From the NCBI RefSeq assembly GCF_000002995.4, contig NW_025062292.1, positions 1 to 64,000 of the forward strand: a stretch of 64,000 nt of DNA, given 5' to 3'. Origin of the DNA: Brugia malayi. Its lineage: Eukaryota; Nematoda; Chromadorea; Rhabditida; Onchocercidae. A model generated the notes under the pieces. That model searched no databases, was not told the DNA's origin, and worked only from the letters and a program-made list of their open reading frames with translations. Shown here piece by piece: positions 13,491-25,817 of this stretch. Every line of letters starts with the position of its first letter. Positions within the stretch are counted from its first letter, which is position 1. Made by a program: the position numbers and the translations under genes.

Positions 13491-14942
13491 CTACTAATAA
13501 ATTAAATTTAAATTTGAATGAATAATTACTTCCGTATAATGAAATATAAGTTTCTATTATTACTATTATTATTTGTCTTTTTCTTACTATACAATTATTA
13601 ATGAAAAGTGTAAAAAGGAAAATTTTATTTTTATTTTTGGTAAACAATAATTTTGAAAAAAAAAACTTACAGTTGAATCAATCGGAATAACTGCTAAATA
13701 AATATTTTTTTGCATTAGCCTTTCTTGCGTGATCACTTTTCACGTTCTTGCGTGATCAAAGCAATGATTCATATTTCATACATTTTCTTTTTTTATATAG
13801 AATAATGAAAAAAATGAAAAAGCAACAACCACTATTTGTTAATATTCAGAAAATCAGAAATTATTAGTGTCTGGAAGACAAATAAGAAAAAAGTATTTAA
13901 AGAAATGATTCTGAGAAGAAGAAAAAAAGAAAAGGAAAATGCAATTAGAGGGATTTTCATTTTCTATGCTTTCATTTTTGATAGAAATAAGTTTTTATTA
14001 AATAATAAATTAATACAAATCACAGAATAGTTTTAGTTTGACAGTTGAAATGTACAAAAAAGAAAAAATGAAGTCAATAATTAATGAAATATCAATAAAA
14101 TCAATTTAGAAAAATAAAAAATTAATAAAATTAATGAAATAACAAATCAAATTGTACAGAGAGTGATATCAGAAAAAAATCAGTTATTAAGTTTCAACGT
14201 ATGTTACACGTAATAGCACGTGTAATCTCTGTTACAGCATCTACAACCGTGCAACTTCATTTCCAAGCACACACGGAATGATTCGGAAGAGAAATTTTGA
14301 ATTGGAAAACACAAATTTTTTAAAATTTCTATTCCTAGAGAAAATAGCAATAAGCGTAGTATAATTTTTATTAACTTATTAACTAGTTTTAACTTTTCAG
14401 TAATTAATTAATTTAAAATTTATAATGATATAACTTTACCTGTTAAGCCCAGTTTTCCGTGTTTGAATATTTAAATAAAATGAAATTATCAAACTAACCC
14501 AAATTCAGATCCGCTATTTCATAATATTTACAAATACTGTAATTTAAATATATTAGAATCTCTGAATCCGATAGAATTTTTCGTTGATTCTAAATTGTTT
14601 CCAAATAATTCAAAGTTATCAATTTAGTGGTCAAAATTTTTATTTATTATAATTTATCATCAATTATTAGCGCTTATTGGAAATTATTTTTGAAATTATT
14701 TCATTTCAGTTGAACAAGCGTATCTCTTGTCCAATTGAAGTGAATAAAAATTAAACTTTTAAAAATTAAATTTTAAAAAGTTTATCAAGAAGTTTGGTTC
14801 ATATATATTAGAAATCTAAAAACTGACTATAAACTAAAATCATTTCAAAATTAATACCATTAATTCATCGTTTTTTTTCTTGAAATTTTTATAAAAAAAA
14901 TATTAATAAAAGAAATGAATGTTTTTAATGTGAGAGAGAAAA
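13491..14942. other. AT-rich intergenic sequence
   Basis: I see no supported gene. A 64-codon ORF at 13836-14030 is lysine-rich and looks like AT-rich noise. A strong TTTATTTAG acceptor and GTAAGT donor surround a 23-bp minus-strand stretch near 13665-13687. This might be a micro-exon of the small ORF at 13320-13490, but the phase does not join cleanly. Confidence 0.5.
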
Positions 14943-17632
14943 TTATCGATCATTTAATGTTTGATAGAACCAATGACGAGGCATGATAAAATCAGGAATT
15001 ATATGATTAAAATATGGATCACTACGTTGTCTAGCATCTCATTCTTCACTGTACAACGATACAAATAACCCAATGCCAATTAATAAATTAGTATGCATTG
15101 CTATATTCCGAACTTGTTTTGAAGTGATAAATTGTGATAAAGAATAGAAAATTTCCTGTAAAATTTTTTATTTGATTGACCTATTTTTTTCTTTTTTTCA
15201 GGATCAAATTGAAGATGGAAATTCTTTTTCAATTCATTTCGTTTCATTTTTACTACAATTTTTTTTTTATTTTAATAATTCATAAACTTAACAAATCATA
15301 AATATTAACAATTAACAATTCATAAATAATTTATGAAACTTTTTCTTGATAACTCCCAAATTATTTTCATTAAATAATTAGTGTTATTGAAAAAATTTTT
15401 AAGCAAAAATATTTAATTTTTAACTTTCCCTTTAACCTGAATAAATTAAAAAGTAACTTGAATATTTCAATCATTCCTCCTGTGTTTGTGAGAGAGGGGA
15501 GAGGAAGAGAGAGGCAGAATAATTGAGAGCTTTTCATTTTCTAAATTTGTGAAAAATATAGGTCATATACCTCCGAAAATGAAATATAAGGTTAATATGA
15601 TAGGATAGAACATTCTCAAAGCCAAACCAAACCAGTACTCATGGAATATTGAATATTGATGAAAAAAAAAATACCATTGTTTGAGCAATGAAAAGACCTT
15701 TCTTTCCTCCAATCATCTATAAAATATTTAAATTAAAAAAATAATTTCATATGATTATTTTGCTAAACTTTTGCTTCATGCAATATTTGAATTTGCTACT
15801 TGTTAAATTGTAAATAACCTGTGAAATATCTCGATAAATATAGGCATAGAGCCATTCATGTACTACTATATTCCAAAATCGATAATATTCAGCCATCGAT
15901 TTTGAACTCCACCAATTCTGAAACAAGTACTATACTTATTTAAGTAAGAAGGAAAGAAGTTTTTTCATAATTTAACTTTAATATGCTTAATTAGCTCAGT
16001 TATTATTTTCGACATTTAACAACAAATTTATCAATTGCTTTCAATTAAAAAAAGGTCACAATGAATTAATAAAAATGAAAATAAATTTTGGAAGAATTTA
16101 ATAATGCAAATAAAATTGTCGATCTGAATAACGCAATAATTCTGCAAACATATTCAACTAGCAATTAGTAAACCATAGAAAAGTAATAGTAAACATAATG
16201 CATCAGCTGTTATCGAAGTAAATATATAACTTACTTTTACTGAAAAACTGCCATAACATTTTCTTTCTCATATTGAGGTAATATCATCTGAAATCTAAAA
16301 AATTTCATGAAATTTGCAAGAATTCATTTAAAAAAAAAAAGAAGGTACGTATTTATTTGATTAAAAAATAGGATGAAATCTAGAAAAGTAAAATTTACTT
16401 GTATGGAAATAAGATGCAATGAATTATAATAACAATCTCTTGTGCATAGTCTTTTACATCTTGCCAATTGCAATTTGAATTTCTAAATTGAATTGGTTAA
16501 AAAATTCATTATGTATCAATATGATTTATTGAATTAAAGATGCGTTTAAAGAATTGTTTAGAATACCTTTGTTAAAATTGACGAAAGACAATGAGAGACA
16601 GAAAAAGAAATGTATTGCTTAAGCGTTGAATATTTTTCCGGAGTGTCACCATCCTGATCAGATCAGTAAAATTTAAAAAAAATTAGCGAAAAATTTATCT
16701 TTCGTTTTTTTTAGACGAATAACAATAAGTAAGAATGTTGCAATATACCCAATAAATTTTACATGAAAAAATTAATCAAGAATTGTACATAAATTAAATT
16801 ATCATTTATATAATTTGTAATCCAATATTGTTGTCAATAATAATTCTTGAAATTTTAATTAATTTTTAAGTTTATTGAGAGTTAAGAAAAGTTTAGCTAA
16901 CAATAATACCTTGAAACCATCTGTTTTACCAGCTTCAATTTTTAAAGGAACTGCCAACGAGTACACGTCAGGTATGAAAGAATGAACTTTTATTGAAATG
17001 CAAAATTGAATTTAAATTTTTTTTTACTTTTGTCAAAAATTCTTTAATTGAAAAAAACATTCACTCTTTACATTAAATGTTGTTCTGATAATGATGTCAT
17101 TAAATTTGAAATAAAATTTAAAATTTATTTTTCATTTCTAATCTTATCTAAATAATTTTATCACTGATATTAATGCACAATTAATTTTTTACACTTTCGC
17201 AGGTTAAAATAAAGATGCATTCGAAATTCGAGTTGCATCATTAAAACAAAATCGAAAAGAGCAATATAATAATGCACATAAATAGATAGCATAGAGAAAC
17301 AATAAAAAGATAAAATCTTTCATTGGTTCCCGAAATATATCTGAGTGATAGACGATAACAAGGAGATATTTTATCAGATGACATTTACCTGTTATTAAAT
17401 ATGAATTTATTCATTATTTTTGATTTCAGATATTGAATTTTATACTTTATATTAATTTAAATTACGATTATGTTCTCTTTGAAGGTGCGGTTTAGTTACA
17501 ATTCTTTCTAATTTGTAATTCAGTGCATGGTACTTTCTTGCATACTACTTTACTATTTCAAATTACTTACCGTTTCGCATGGTATTCTAGTCCAGAACTG
17601 CAAGCTATAATAAATAAGCAACGTGCTACCTG
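14943..17632 (-). pseudogene. Sterol O-acyltransferase (SOAT/ACAT, MBOAT family), disrupted
   Basis: SOAT transfers a fatty acyl group from acyl-CoA to sterol in the ER membrane. Minus-strand exons follow the order of the animal proteins. Exon 17632-17571 gives LQFWTRI (family: FQHWATG). Exon ~16998-16910 gives KVHSFIPDVYSLAV (family: KAHSFVRENVPRVL). Exons 16653-16567, 16482-16399 and 16287-16241 follow. Exon 15917-15819 gives NWWSSKSMAEYYRFWN. Exon 15716-15571 gives FHEYWFGLALRMFYP, with the catalytic-region His of the HEY motif. The last exon, 15112-14943, ends PRHWFYQTLNDR. Two faults are visible: the ten-T run (forward-strand A run at about 15662-15671) puts HEYW out of frame, and the last exon has TGA where the family has Trp (YSEE-stop-DARQ; family YSQEWYARQ). 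Upstream exons probably lie beyond 17632. Family assignment is firm; whether the gene is dead or mis-sequenced is open. Confidence 0.8.
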
Positions 17633-19585
17633 CTAATAAACACTAGAATATTAAAGTTATTGGTAAATTGTTGAAATTCCATTTTATCAGTCATAATAAA
17701 TGATGCACTGGACTAAAAGTATGAAAATAATTTTTATGGCTTTCTAATTAAATTCATAAATTTTATAAGCAATAAAATATTTTTAATACAACGTTGCATT
17801 TTTATTTAAAACGTTTAAAATGACGTTAAAATTCTGTGCATCACTGAACAATTCGTTTATAATCACACGTTTACTTGAAGCAATAATATTGAACGTGTAC
17901 ATACGTTTAAGTATATTAGATGATACAGTTCATAGCATCTTACTTCCCATGAGATACGCTATCTTCCAATATTGTTTTCAAAAATAGTAGGAAAAACATG
18001 GCGGAAGAAATTCTTTAGATATGACAAATCTGTTTGCGTCAAAAGTGTTCTGAAAATTCCATAATAAGAAGTAAAATTATTTCCTATCAAAAATGAATGA
18101 ATAACTTTTAAATCATTTTAATAAGTAATCAGTAATTGTGACAAGAAATCATGACAAAATCAATATTTTAATTTTAATATATTTCTATATTTCTGAAAAA
18201 ATTTATTAAGTGAAAATTTTACGTCAACAAAGATGGACGTTATTGAAATTCTTTCATTCTGAATTGTTTATTTGTATGCTTTTCCATTTCAATTGATATC
18301 TCTTCGTGGAAATTTCTCTCTTTTTTTAAAGCTATAAATAATATTGCAGTAAAAATAACTTACAATAATTATACCAAAAAAAAGAAAAAAATAAAAAAGA
18401 AAGAAAAGGAAAAAAAAAGAATAAAAAAACAATAAACATTGGACTCCATTAGTGACAAATAGTAATTCAAGTTCACATGAAAGCATCTCTTTATAATTTA
18501 AATAATAATTCAAGTTCACGTCCTCATAGTATTATGTGACCTAAAAAGGGAGACAAATAGAGGATCACAGAACACGATTGTTGTCTATTTTTGCATTTGT
18601 TGAGCAGTGATATGAATTGAAATGAGACTGAGATTGTCCGAAATTTTTTAACGAAATAATCGTCAAACTTTTAAATTAGAAACATTCACTCACTTTCATG
18701 CATAAATTCAAAGCACTTACATACTGATTGATTTTTAATTTTAAAAAGAGCAAACTTTTTTTGTTTAGTTTTTCCAAATGATACATTCGGGAAATTTTCG
18801 ATTTAAATATGATATCAACAGATCATCAATTTGTATACTGTATAATAATCATTAGTCATTCATCATAATCACTCATAAAAAGTGCACAAATTTGAACGAT
18901 ATTAGATTTCTATAATTTAAACGATTTTAATATTCGCTAATTATTTAATAAATAATTTGAAATTCATAACAAAAGTTATTGGCATTAGCGATCATTTATG
19001 AACGTCATTCAAAATGACCTTTATTTGGCATATTTATTCAATTTTTACTTAGAAATTTAGTATGCTCATATTTTAATGATTTTTTAATCAATTTTCTCGG
19101 ATATAATTAAAATGCTAATTAAATAAATTTTGATTATATTGAGATTGCAGAAATGTTTACAATTTGCATACTTTTGCAACAATGTATAAAATAAATAGAG
19201 GAATATATGCACATAATGAGAATAAAATATTTGATAAAAGTTTAAAAGAAATATTTTATAATTTATCATTAATTTATTTAATATTAAAATTGCAGGAGCG
19301 GTTGCAATCATTTGTAATTCTCATTATTTTCTGCCATTGTGTGGTAATTTCTTTTACATTTACGAAAAATATTTCAAAAAATATTTTATTTATAAATACT
19401 TGCAATAATTTTATCACTCAATCAATTTTCATCACATTTATTTATATAAAAAAGAATAAGCATTCTTATTTTTTGACAGAAAATTTCATTTTGATGTTTG
19501 CTTCAAATTTTAATATAATATAATTTGCAGTGTATTTAAACTAATCAAATCAAAAAAAAAAAAAAAAAAAAAAAAAAGAAAGAAA
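17633..19585. other. Mostly non-coding; possible N-terminal SOAT exon near 17935-18055
   Basis: A minus-strand stretch at about 18055-17935 has a TTTCAG acceptor and GTAAG donor. It reads in pieces like the cytoplasmic N-terminal part of SOAT (TLLTQTDLSYLKNFF), but no single frame covers it. The rest is AT-rich. A run of 27 A lies at about 19551-19577. ORFs of 60-120 codons at 18289-19523 are low-complexity F/I/K-rich shadows. Confidence 0.4.
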
Positions 19586-20633
19586 ATGGAATCAATAGCT
19601 TCATTATCAATTATCATCGAAATTGCATTTATTTGCTTACAAATTTGCACATTTATTGAAATAACCATGCTGTTAATCACAACATGCTGCAAAAAATTAT
19701 CAACCCAAGAAAATAACACTGTTGTAAGAAGAATTCATGTATACATTCAAAGCGCATTTTTGTAAACAGTGCCAAAGTTCAATTGAACATTTTGCATGTA
19801 AAGTAGATACAATCTAAGTTGCACTCATATTTACAAGGTGGTATACAAATTATTGCATTAAATATGGATTACTTATCGTAACATTTATTTGTTTATTTCT
19901 TTGGCTTATATTTTCAATTACAAATTAGACTAGCGTTAAAATATATATATATAAATTTTTTTTTTTCATTTATATAGTATTTCAAATTATTTCTAAAAAA
20001 ACTATTGTCACATATTTTCCATGAAATATTAATTCTCTCAAAGAATATAAATTTAAAATTTAAATTTATAGCAAGAATTAAAACCAAAAGTATCCAAAGA
20101 AACGATAAAATCGCCAGCACAAAGAAGAGCAATTGCAAAAATTAGAGAGGGTTAGCAAGAATAAAAATTACCTTACTTTTACTAGTGTTTTGAAAGAAAA
20201 AATGGAATACTTTAAATTAATTAAGATCATATTTTTAGGTGAAATGATTCCAGCAAATCAGAGTGAAACAATTGATGATGCAATAAGTAATTGGGGTGCT
20301 GTGCAAAAAGTTGAACGTAAACTACCTTTAAAAAAGGTATATAATATTTTGATTCTTATCACTTTGTTACTAATACTTTCCATTTTTCAAATGCTATTCA
20401 TTTTCTGTTCATTTCAAATTTAAAATCATCTTTTTACATTAAAACATCTTAGTGGATGATAATATCAGATTACTAGAAGATATTTTAATTACTTCATTAA
20501 TTCATACCATTTCTCTACAGATATAACAATATCACTAGAAGACGTTTTGATTAATTCATTAACTCATACCATTTGTTTTTTTTTTTTTTTTTTTTTTTTT
20601 CAGAAACGTCAAAAAGTTAAAAGAAGAAAATGA
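19586..20633 (+). CDS. Small single-span membrane protein, 114 residues, four exons
   Basis: Exons 19586-19723, 20072-20150, 20239-20336 and 20604-20633 have GT-AG borders and phases that join without a break (138, 79, 98 and 30 bp, with a TGA stop). The product starts MESIASLSIIIEIAFICLQI, a hydrophobic segment to about residue 35 that fits a signal anchor. CC and KK follow at the membrane edge, then a polar tail with AQRRAIAKIREGEMIPANQS and SNWGAVQKVERKLPLK. The C-terminus is very basic (KKKRQKVKRRK). The start ATG is preceded by AGAAA. The last intron (266 bp) contains inverted satellite monomers and a T25 tract just before the CAG acceptor. I do not recognise the family. It is one of the few genes here with no frame break. 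If the last exon is skipped, the frame runs on into a hydrophobic tail to 20423. Confidence 0.6.
20459..20575 (-). repeat. Two inverted satellite monomers inside an intron
   Basis: These bases match the reverse complement of the 62-bp satellite (TTGATTAATTCATTAACTCA then TACCATTTCTCTACAG). The first copy is diverged, the second close to consensus. They sit in the last intron of the 114-residue gene and run into a 25-T tract that serves as the polypyrimidine tract of the acceptor at 20601-20603. Confidence 0.9.
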
Positions 20634-22328
20634 GAATGACGAATGTTTTAAGTGATACTTTTGTTATCATTTTCGACTTACTTTTTACGTGTTTCATTTT
20701 CTTGCAGAATAATCACTTATAGAAAAGGATTCAACTGAAAAGAATTTATTTAAGTGATATCTTTTATATTGGCTAAATTCCAAAACTTCTGAGCAGTTTT
20801 ATTATCAATTCTTAAGCAGAAAGCAAAATATCATTAATATTAAATTAATAAAATATCATATTTAGTCACATAAAACTAAATTATACACTGTCCATTGTTC
20901 ACAAATTTTTGAAAATTTTCTTTCTTTTTTTAGAGTGCTAACTATAGATATAAGCAGTAACTTATTTGTTCTGTACATTCTTCCTTACCACATCTTTTCT
21001 GTCATTTGCTGCTCATTAATTCCTGCAATATATGATCATACGAGAATATACGATCGTCGATTAATTCCTTCAAATGATTTTGGTTGAATGTTTACCAAAT
21101 AATACTTTAAAATGAATTATATTGTTGATTATACTACGCCTATCTCTAGTATTGCCTATTAGATTTATTCAAGAATTAACTAACTAATTTAAGCTTCCTT
21201 GTCTTTAAACTTTGATTTTTCAGTTAAATTTTTTTAAATGCTACACAAAATTTCGGTAAGTAGTATGAGTTTCTTCAATATGAGTGGGAAATATTGTAAT
21301 TAAAAATTGAAATTAAACAAAGTAAATGTTATAACTCAGTTCTTCAGATTTATTTTCCACATTCAAATTTTCTAGCCTAATCGTATTCCATTTTTACATT
21401 ATTAATAGAGTTTTACTATTACGCTTTGCTTAGTGATACGTCGTACGATCATAAATTATAACTCATTGATGTATGAAACAGAAATCAGTTCATCGCATTT
21501 AGCAATTAATTGTAATTCTGAAATGAATTTCGTTTTCTTCTATTATCTGAAGAATGCGCCATTTGATAAATGATTATTAATCGGCTGTGAATCACTCTCA
21601 AATATGAATTAATTAATTCATCAATTAGATCCTATAGCTCATCAGCTCTCAATCCTCAAATCACTCAATCGATCAATTCATGAGCTAATCAAACCTAACA
21701 TCAATAAATCACAATGTGTGTGCCGTTTTGTATAAAATAATACTCAAAATGAATTTCTGAATCAGCCAAAGTTTTTAGTTGAATATTGCATTGATTCATT
21801 CTCCATTGACTCTTCCAAGATGTGAGGTAAAATTGTTGATTGGTTCACATAAGCGTGGCCTATAAGTTGACGCTTAGATGTCCTTGCTCATTTCGATCAA
21901 GCTTTGTCAATTACACATTAGACTGTAACATTGTCTTTTCGCAGGATAAAGGTCTTCCCTTTTCAAACTATTTTCACTACTGTTATTAAAAATCTATCTT
22001 TCTCAAGTTATGAAGATATATGTAGAGAGAGAGAGGGAGAGAGGGGAATAAAAGATAATAATTTACCTTTCTAGTTCAGTAACTAATTTCATTGATCTCT
22101 GAGTTACGCTTTCAAGATTTTTATAACGTTGTTTCTATTAGTTCAGTAACTAATTCCATACACATAGAATTTTGTAACCATGCAAAAACTTTCGCACTTT
22201 GCAGTATTTGTATTGTATTTCCTTTTCATCTATTTTTTCCTTGATTTTAAAGATGACATATTCATCTTTTGTTTTGCATCTGGAAATCATTTCTTGACAG
22301 CAAACGAAGAAGTGTTTGGCCTTTAAAG
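20634..22328. other. AT-rich sequence, no supported gene
   Basis: I see no exon with recognisable content. A GA-rich simple repeat (GAGAGAGAGAGGGAGAGAGG) lies near 22026-22045. A minus-strand ORF at 22150-22446 has an F-box-like start (LPIDYQILCEIISFL), but it overlaps the better-supported plus-strand exon at 22329. Confidence 0.5.
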
Positions 22329-24469
22329 ATGAGTAGTTGCAAAGTGAAACGTTCAATACGAGTGAGAGTTGGTCCTCTGAATTCATCAACGCCAAAAATG
22401 AAATTATCTCGCACAAAATCTGGTAATCAATTGGAAGTGTGTTCATGCAACTTTATCTGTTGTTTGTTGTTTTTAAGGTCGTTATCCTGGTGTTTACCAA
22501 CCAAGGCACATGGCATTTTATTTTGTCCCAATAATTTACCTTTCTGTGATTTGAATTTTATAACTTCAAGTCCTAAGATGCTTCAGATTTACTTCACTTC
22601 AGATTCGTTTGAATCGAATCACACCGAGCCACTATCAACTTTTTCACCAAGTTTTGCATATGGTAAGTTCAGTATTTCTCACAGGCCCCGAAAAAAAGAG
22701 GCGCTGTGAGTCCCTGTTCTGACTATTTTTTTATGTTTTTCACCTTGTTCTTCAACCATTCATTTGGAAAATGGACATTTGCTTTTTATTTTGTGCTGTT
22801 TTTCTGAATTACTTAAGTCTTTATGTTTTATTATGGAAAAATCTACCCAATCGAGTCTCCCTACTCAAATTATATGAAAGTTCTTGAGATAAAACTGGAT
22901 TATCTCTTTTAAACTTCTAAACGCATTTTACGAATAGTCATTTCTTAAGCATTATTTGAGTGACACAAAATTTGTAAAATGTTAAAAACAAAGGAGAGCA
23001 CTGTATGTAGTCGGATGGCTGAAATATATTTTTTCGTGAATTCCAATTAATTTATGAACTAAAATGGAGATAGACAGTGGAGTGAAGTGATTATCTGATA
23101 TGAATTGCTATGAAAGAGGGTTCATTTCTTCCCTTGCTATGTAATGAAGTAGCCGAGGGTAGTAAGAGGCTGTTAAAGAGTAAAGAAAAGGGCTAGAGTT
23201 TCTGCATTATATTAGAACAGCAATACCGTGGTGACATTTCATTATTTTTCAGGGTTGTCCATTGTTCTTTAGTGGTTGATTTATTCCTTCAATCTGCTGT
23301 ATTGGTGTAATAAAGGCCGTGACATAAACTGCTCAAATATAATCTCTTCAGCACTATTGCGAATTATATTATAATGGCACTATTTTAATTTTTTATTAGA
23401 AATGTTCTGTTGATATCGTTTTGAACTTAATTATTTGCCTTGTTACAGCTTCAATTTATCGTTTTATATTCAAATATCTTTTTCCATTCATTACTGGCTT
23501 TTCATAATAGTTATAATTTTGAAATAATTGGTAAATGAATGATTTAATAGTTTCACTATACTATGTATGTTAGGGCGGTATTGACATGAGACTATACAAA
23601 AAGCAGAAAACTATTCCAATAATATTCACCAGTTGTTTCCATTCTTGTATTGTAAAGAGGTAACCGACTTATTAGATAGAATGATAAGCAGGACATGATG
23701 ATTAGGAGAACCTTATTAGAACTGACAGCCATTGATAGCGCAGAATGATAAGCAATACTAATTAGAATATGAATAGTTAGCAAGACTGCTGAAGAGATTG
23801 TTTTAAATAGACATCTAGTTCTAAATAAAGATAACAGTAAATGCAAGATGGTTGTAAGTTTTTTATATGAGATAAAACGCCATTATTAGAAGTAAGAACT
23901 GTCACTGCTAAATTCGAAAAATGAACTGTTTTATATGCCCATGTTCAAAGAACCATATTCTTAAGCTTTATTTTGTTGTATGTTACCATATATGCCTTAT
24001 CGTGCAATTAATATTTATTGCCTTAAGTCTGTTTTTTTCTTCGTTTAATTACGTATTCCTTTTTTGAAGATGGCGCAGACATCGGCGAAAAAAGGCACTA
24101 TATCTCAAACGATACCTTTGGTTAGGAAAAAGAATTTTCCGCGAGTAATTCACAGTCACGATCACGTGGTCGTAAATTGCGTCGTTCGACACCACAAGTT
24201 TGTTATGCTCTTTTTTCTGTTTTTATCGGATTTTCCATGAGGCCGGCCCTTTTTAATGTGAAGCTAATGTATGGCTTAAAAGAACATGAAATTATGCTTA
24301 CCAACTTTATCTTCCACTTTACTAATGCTTGCTTTTAGACGTCTCAGACCGTTAAAACTGATTCAATTGAAAAGCTACTGCCGAACAATGTACGTCATTC
24401 GATTATCACTTCTGCCAATTCGGCCACACTTGAAAATCATTCTTCGGCACCTACTATTTTCGTTTACTG
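22329..24469 (+). CDS. Candidate multi-exon gene of unknown function, low-complexity product
   Basis: Several exon-like pieces lie in order on the plus strand. An ATG exon at 22329 (MSSCKVKRSIRVRVGPLNSS) has a GTAATC donor. A piece near 22572-22662 (PKMLQIYFTSDSFESN) ends at GTAAGT. A 21-bp micro-exon between a TCTCACAG acceptor and GTGAGT encodes APKKRGA. A piece at 24071-24200 contains SQSRSRGRKLRRSTPQ but also one in-frame TAG. A piece at 24339-24469 (TSQTVKTDSIEKLLPNNVRH) stops a few bases before the satellite. The product would be basic, Ser-rich and probably disordered. No family is recognised. The coding chain may continue past the satellite/retrotransposon block, with the exon-like stretch at 33.6 kb as a candidate. 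Exon joining is uncertain. Confidence 0.35.
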
Positions 24470-24474
24470 TAACC

Positions 24475-25380
24475 AGATGACATTTTGATTAATTCATTAA
24501 CTCACATCATTTCTCTACAGATATAACAATATCACTAGATGACATTTTGATTAATTCATTAACTCACATCATTTCTCTACAGATATAACAATATCACTAG
24601 ATGACATTTTGATTAATTCATTAACTCACATCATTTCTCTACAGATATAACAATATCGTTAGATGACATTTTGATTAATTCATTAACTCACATCATTTCT
24701 CTACAGATATAAGATATAACAATATCGCTAGATGACATTTTGATTAATTCATTAACTCACATCATTTCTCTACAGATATAACAATATCGTTAGATGACAT
24801 TTTGATTAATTCATTAACTCACATCATTTCTCTACAGATATAACAATATCGTTAGATGACATTTTGATTAATTCATTAACTCACATCATTTCTCTACAGA
24901 TATAAACAATATCGCTAGATGACATTTTGATTAATTCATTAACTCACATCATTTCTCTACAGATATAACAATATCACTAGATGACATTTTGATTAATTCA
25001 TTAACTCACATCATTTCTCTACAGATATAACAATATCGTTAGATGACATTTTGATTAATTCATTAACTCACATCATTTCTCTACAGATATAACAATATCG
25101 CTAGATGACATTTTGATTAATTCATTAACTCACATCATTTCTCTACAGATATAACAATATCGCTAGATGACATTTTGATTAATTCATTAACTCACATCAT
25201 TTCTCTACAGATATAACAATATCGCTAGATGACATTTTGATTAATTCATTAACTCACATCATTTCTCTACAGATATAACAATATCGTTAGATGACATTTT
25301 GATTAATTCATTAACTCACATCATTTCTCTACAGATATAACAATATCGCTAGATGACATTTTGATTAATTCATTAACTCA
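24475..25380 (-). repeat. Inverted-orientation satellite block, left part
   Basis: About 14.5 monomers of the same 62-bp satellite as at 1-11332, in reverse complement. Their variant (CTAGATGACATTTTGATTAA, ACTCACATCATTTCTCTACA) matches the homogenised sub-block at 8850-10380. Differences are limited to the base after CAATATC (G or A) and C/T at the next position. One monomer near 24706 has an 8-bp duplication (AGATATAAGATATAAC). The block is interrupted at 25380 by the retrotransposon. Confidence 0.96.
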
Positions 25381-25788
25381 TGTCGCGAATTATAATTTCG
25401 CGAAAACTTCTAACCAATTTCATAGTATCATAAATCATCTCTCTTTTTAAATTGTAAACAATCCTACAGTATTCACACATGTATTTTTAATCTCTTTGTA
25501 GTAAACACTTTAAATTCTTTACACATGAGATTTTATCTTAGACACACCCAATCCTCACTCATATAAATTCAATCCTAATAAACAAAACCATTAATTATCA
25601 TCATTGTCGACTACGCTCATTTAACCAAGATCAACTCCTCCAATCTTCTTTATTATAAAATTTCTTCTCTTCTTTTACTGCTCTGTTTATTAATACTAAG
25701 TTTGCGAAAAATAAAGACTTATTAATCTAATCCTTCTACTGTATTGCAAACGATTCCAATATCAACCAACAGACGACCTTTCACGACA
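25381..25788 (+). repeat. 5' LTR of the BEL/Pao element
   Basis: 408 bp, TG...CA, in direct repeat with 32815-33222. It opens with a near-perfect palindrome (TCGCGAATTATAATTTCGCG, 25383-25402) whose centre is TATA-like. A further AATAAA lies at CGAAAAATAAAGAC in the 3' third and is a possible polyadenylation signal. Confidence 0.96.
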
Positions 25789-25797
25789 AGAATTTTT

Positions 25798-25815
25798 TGG
25801 TGCCACGAGCCGGGA
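25798..25815 (+). other. tRNA primer-binding site
   Basis: TGGTGCCACGAGCCGGGA lies 9 bp after the 5' LTR. It starts with TGG, as expected for pairing with the CCA end of a tRNA. The core TTTTGGTGCCACGA recurs at the matching place in both decayed relatives (57057-57070, 59177-59190). I do not assign the tRNA. Confidence 0.8.
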
Positions 25816-25817
25816 AC

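Noticed and set aside
22150..22446. Minus-strand ORF with an F-box-like start
   Set aside because: It overlaps a plus-strand ATG exon with a good donor and more coding-like codon use. No further minus-strand exons were seen.
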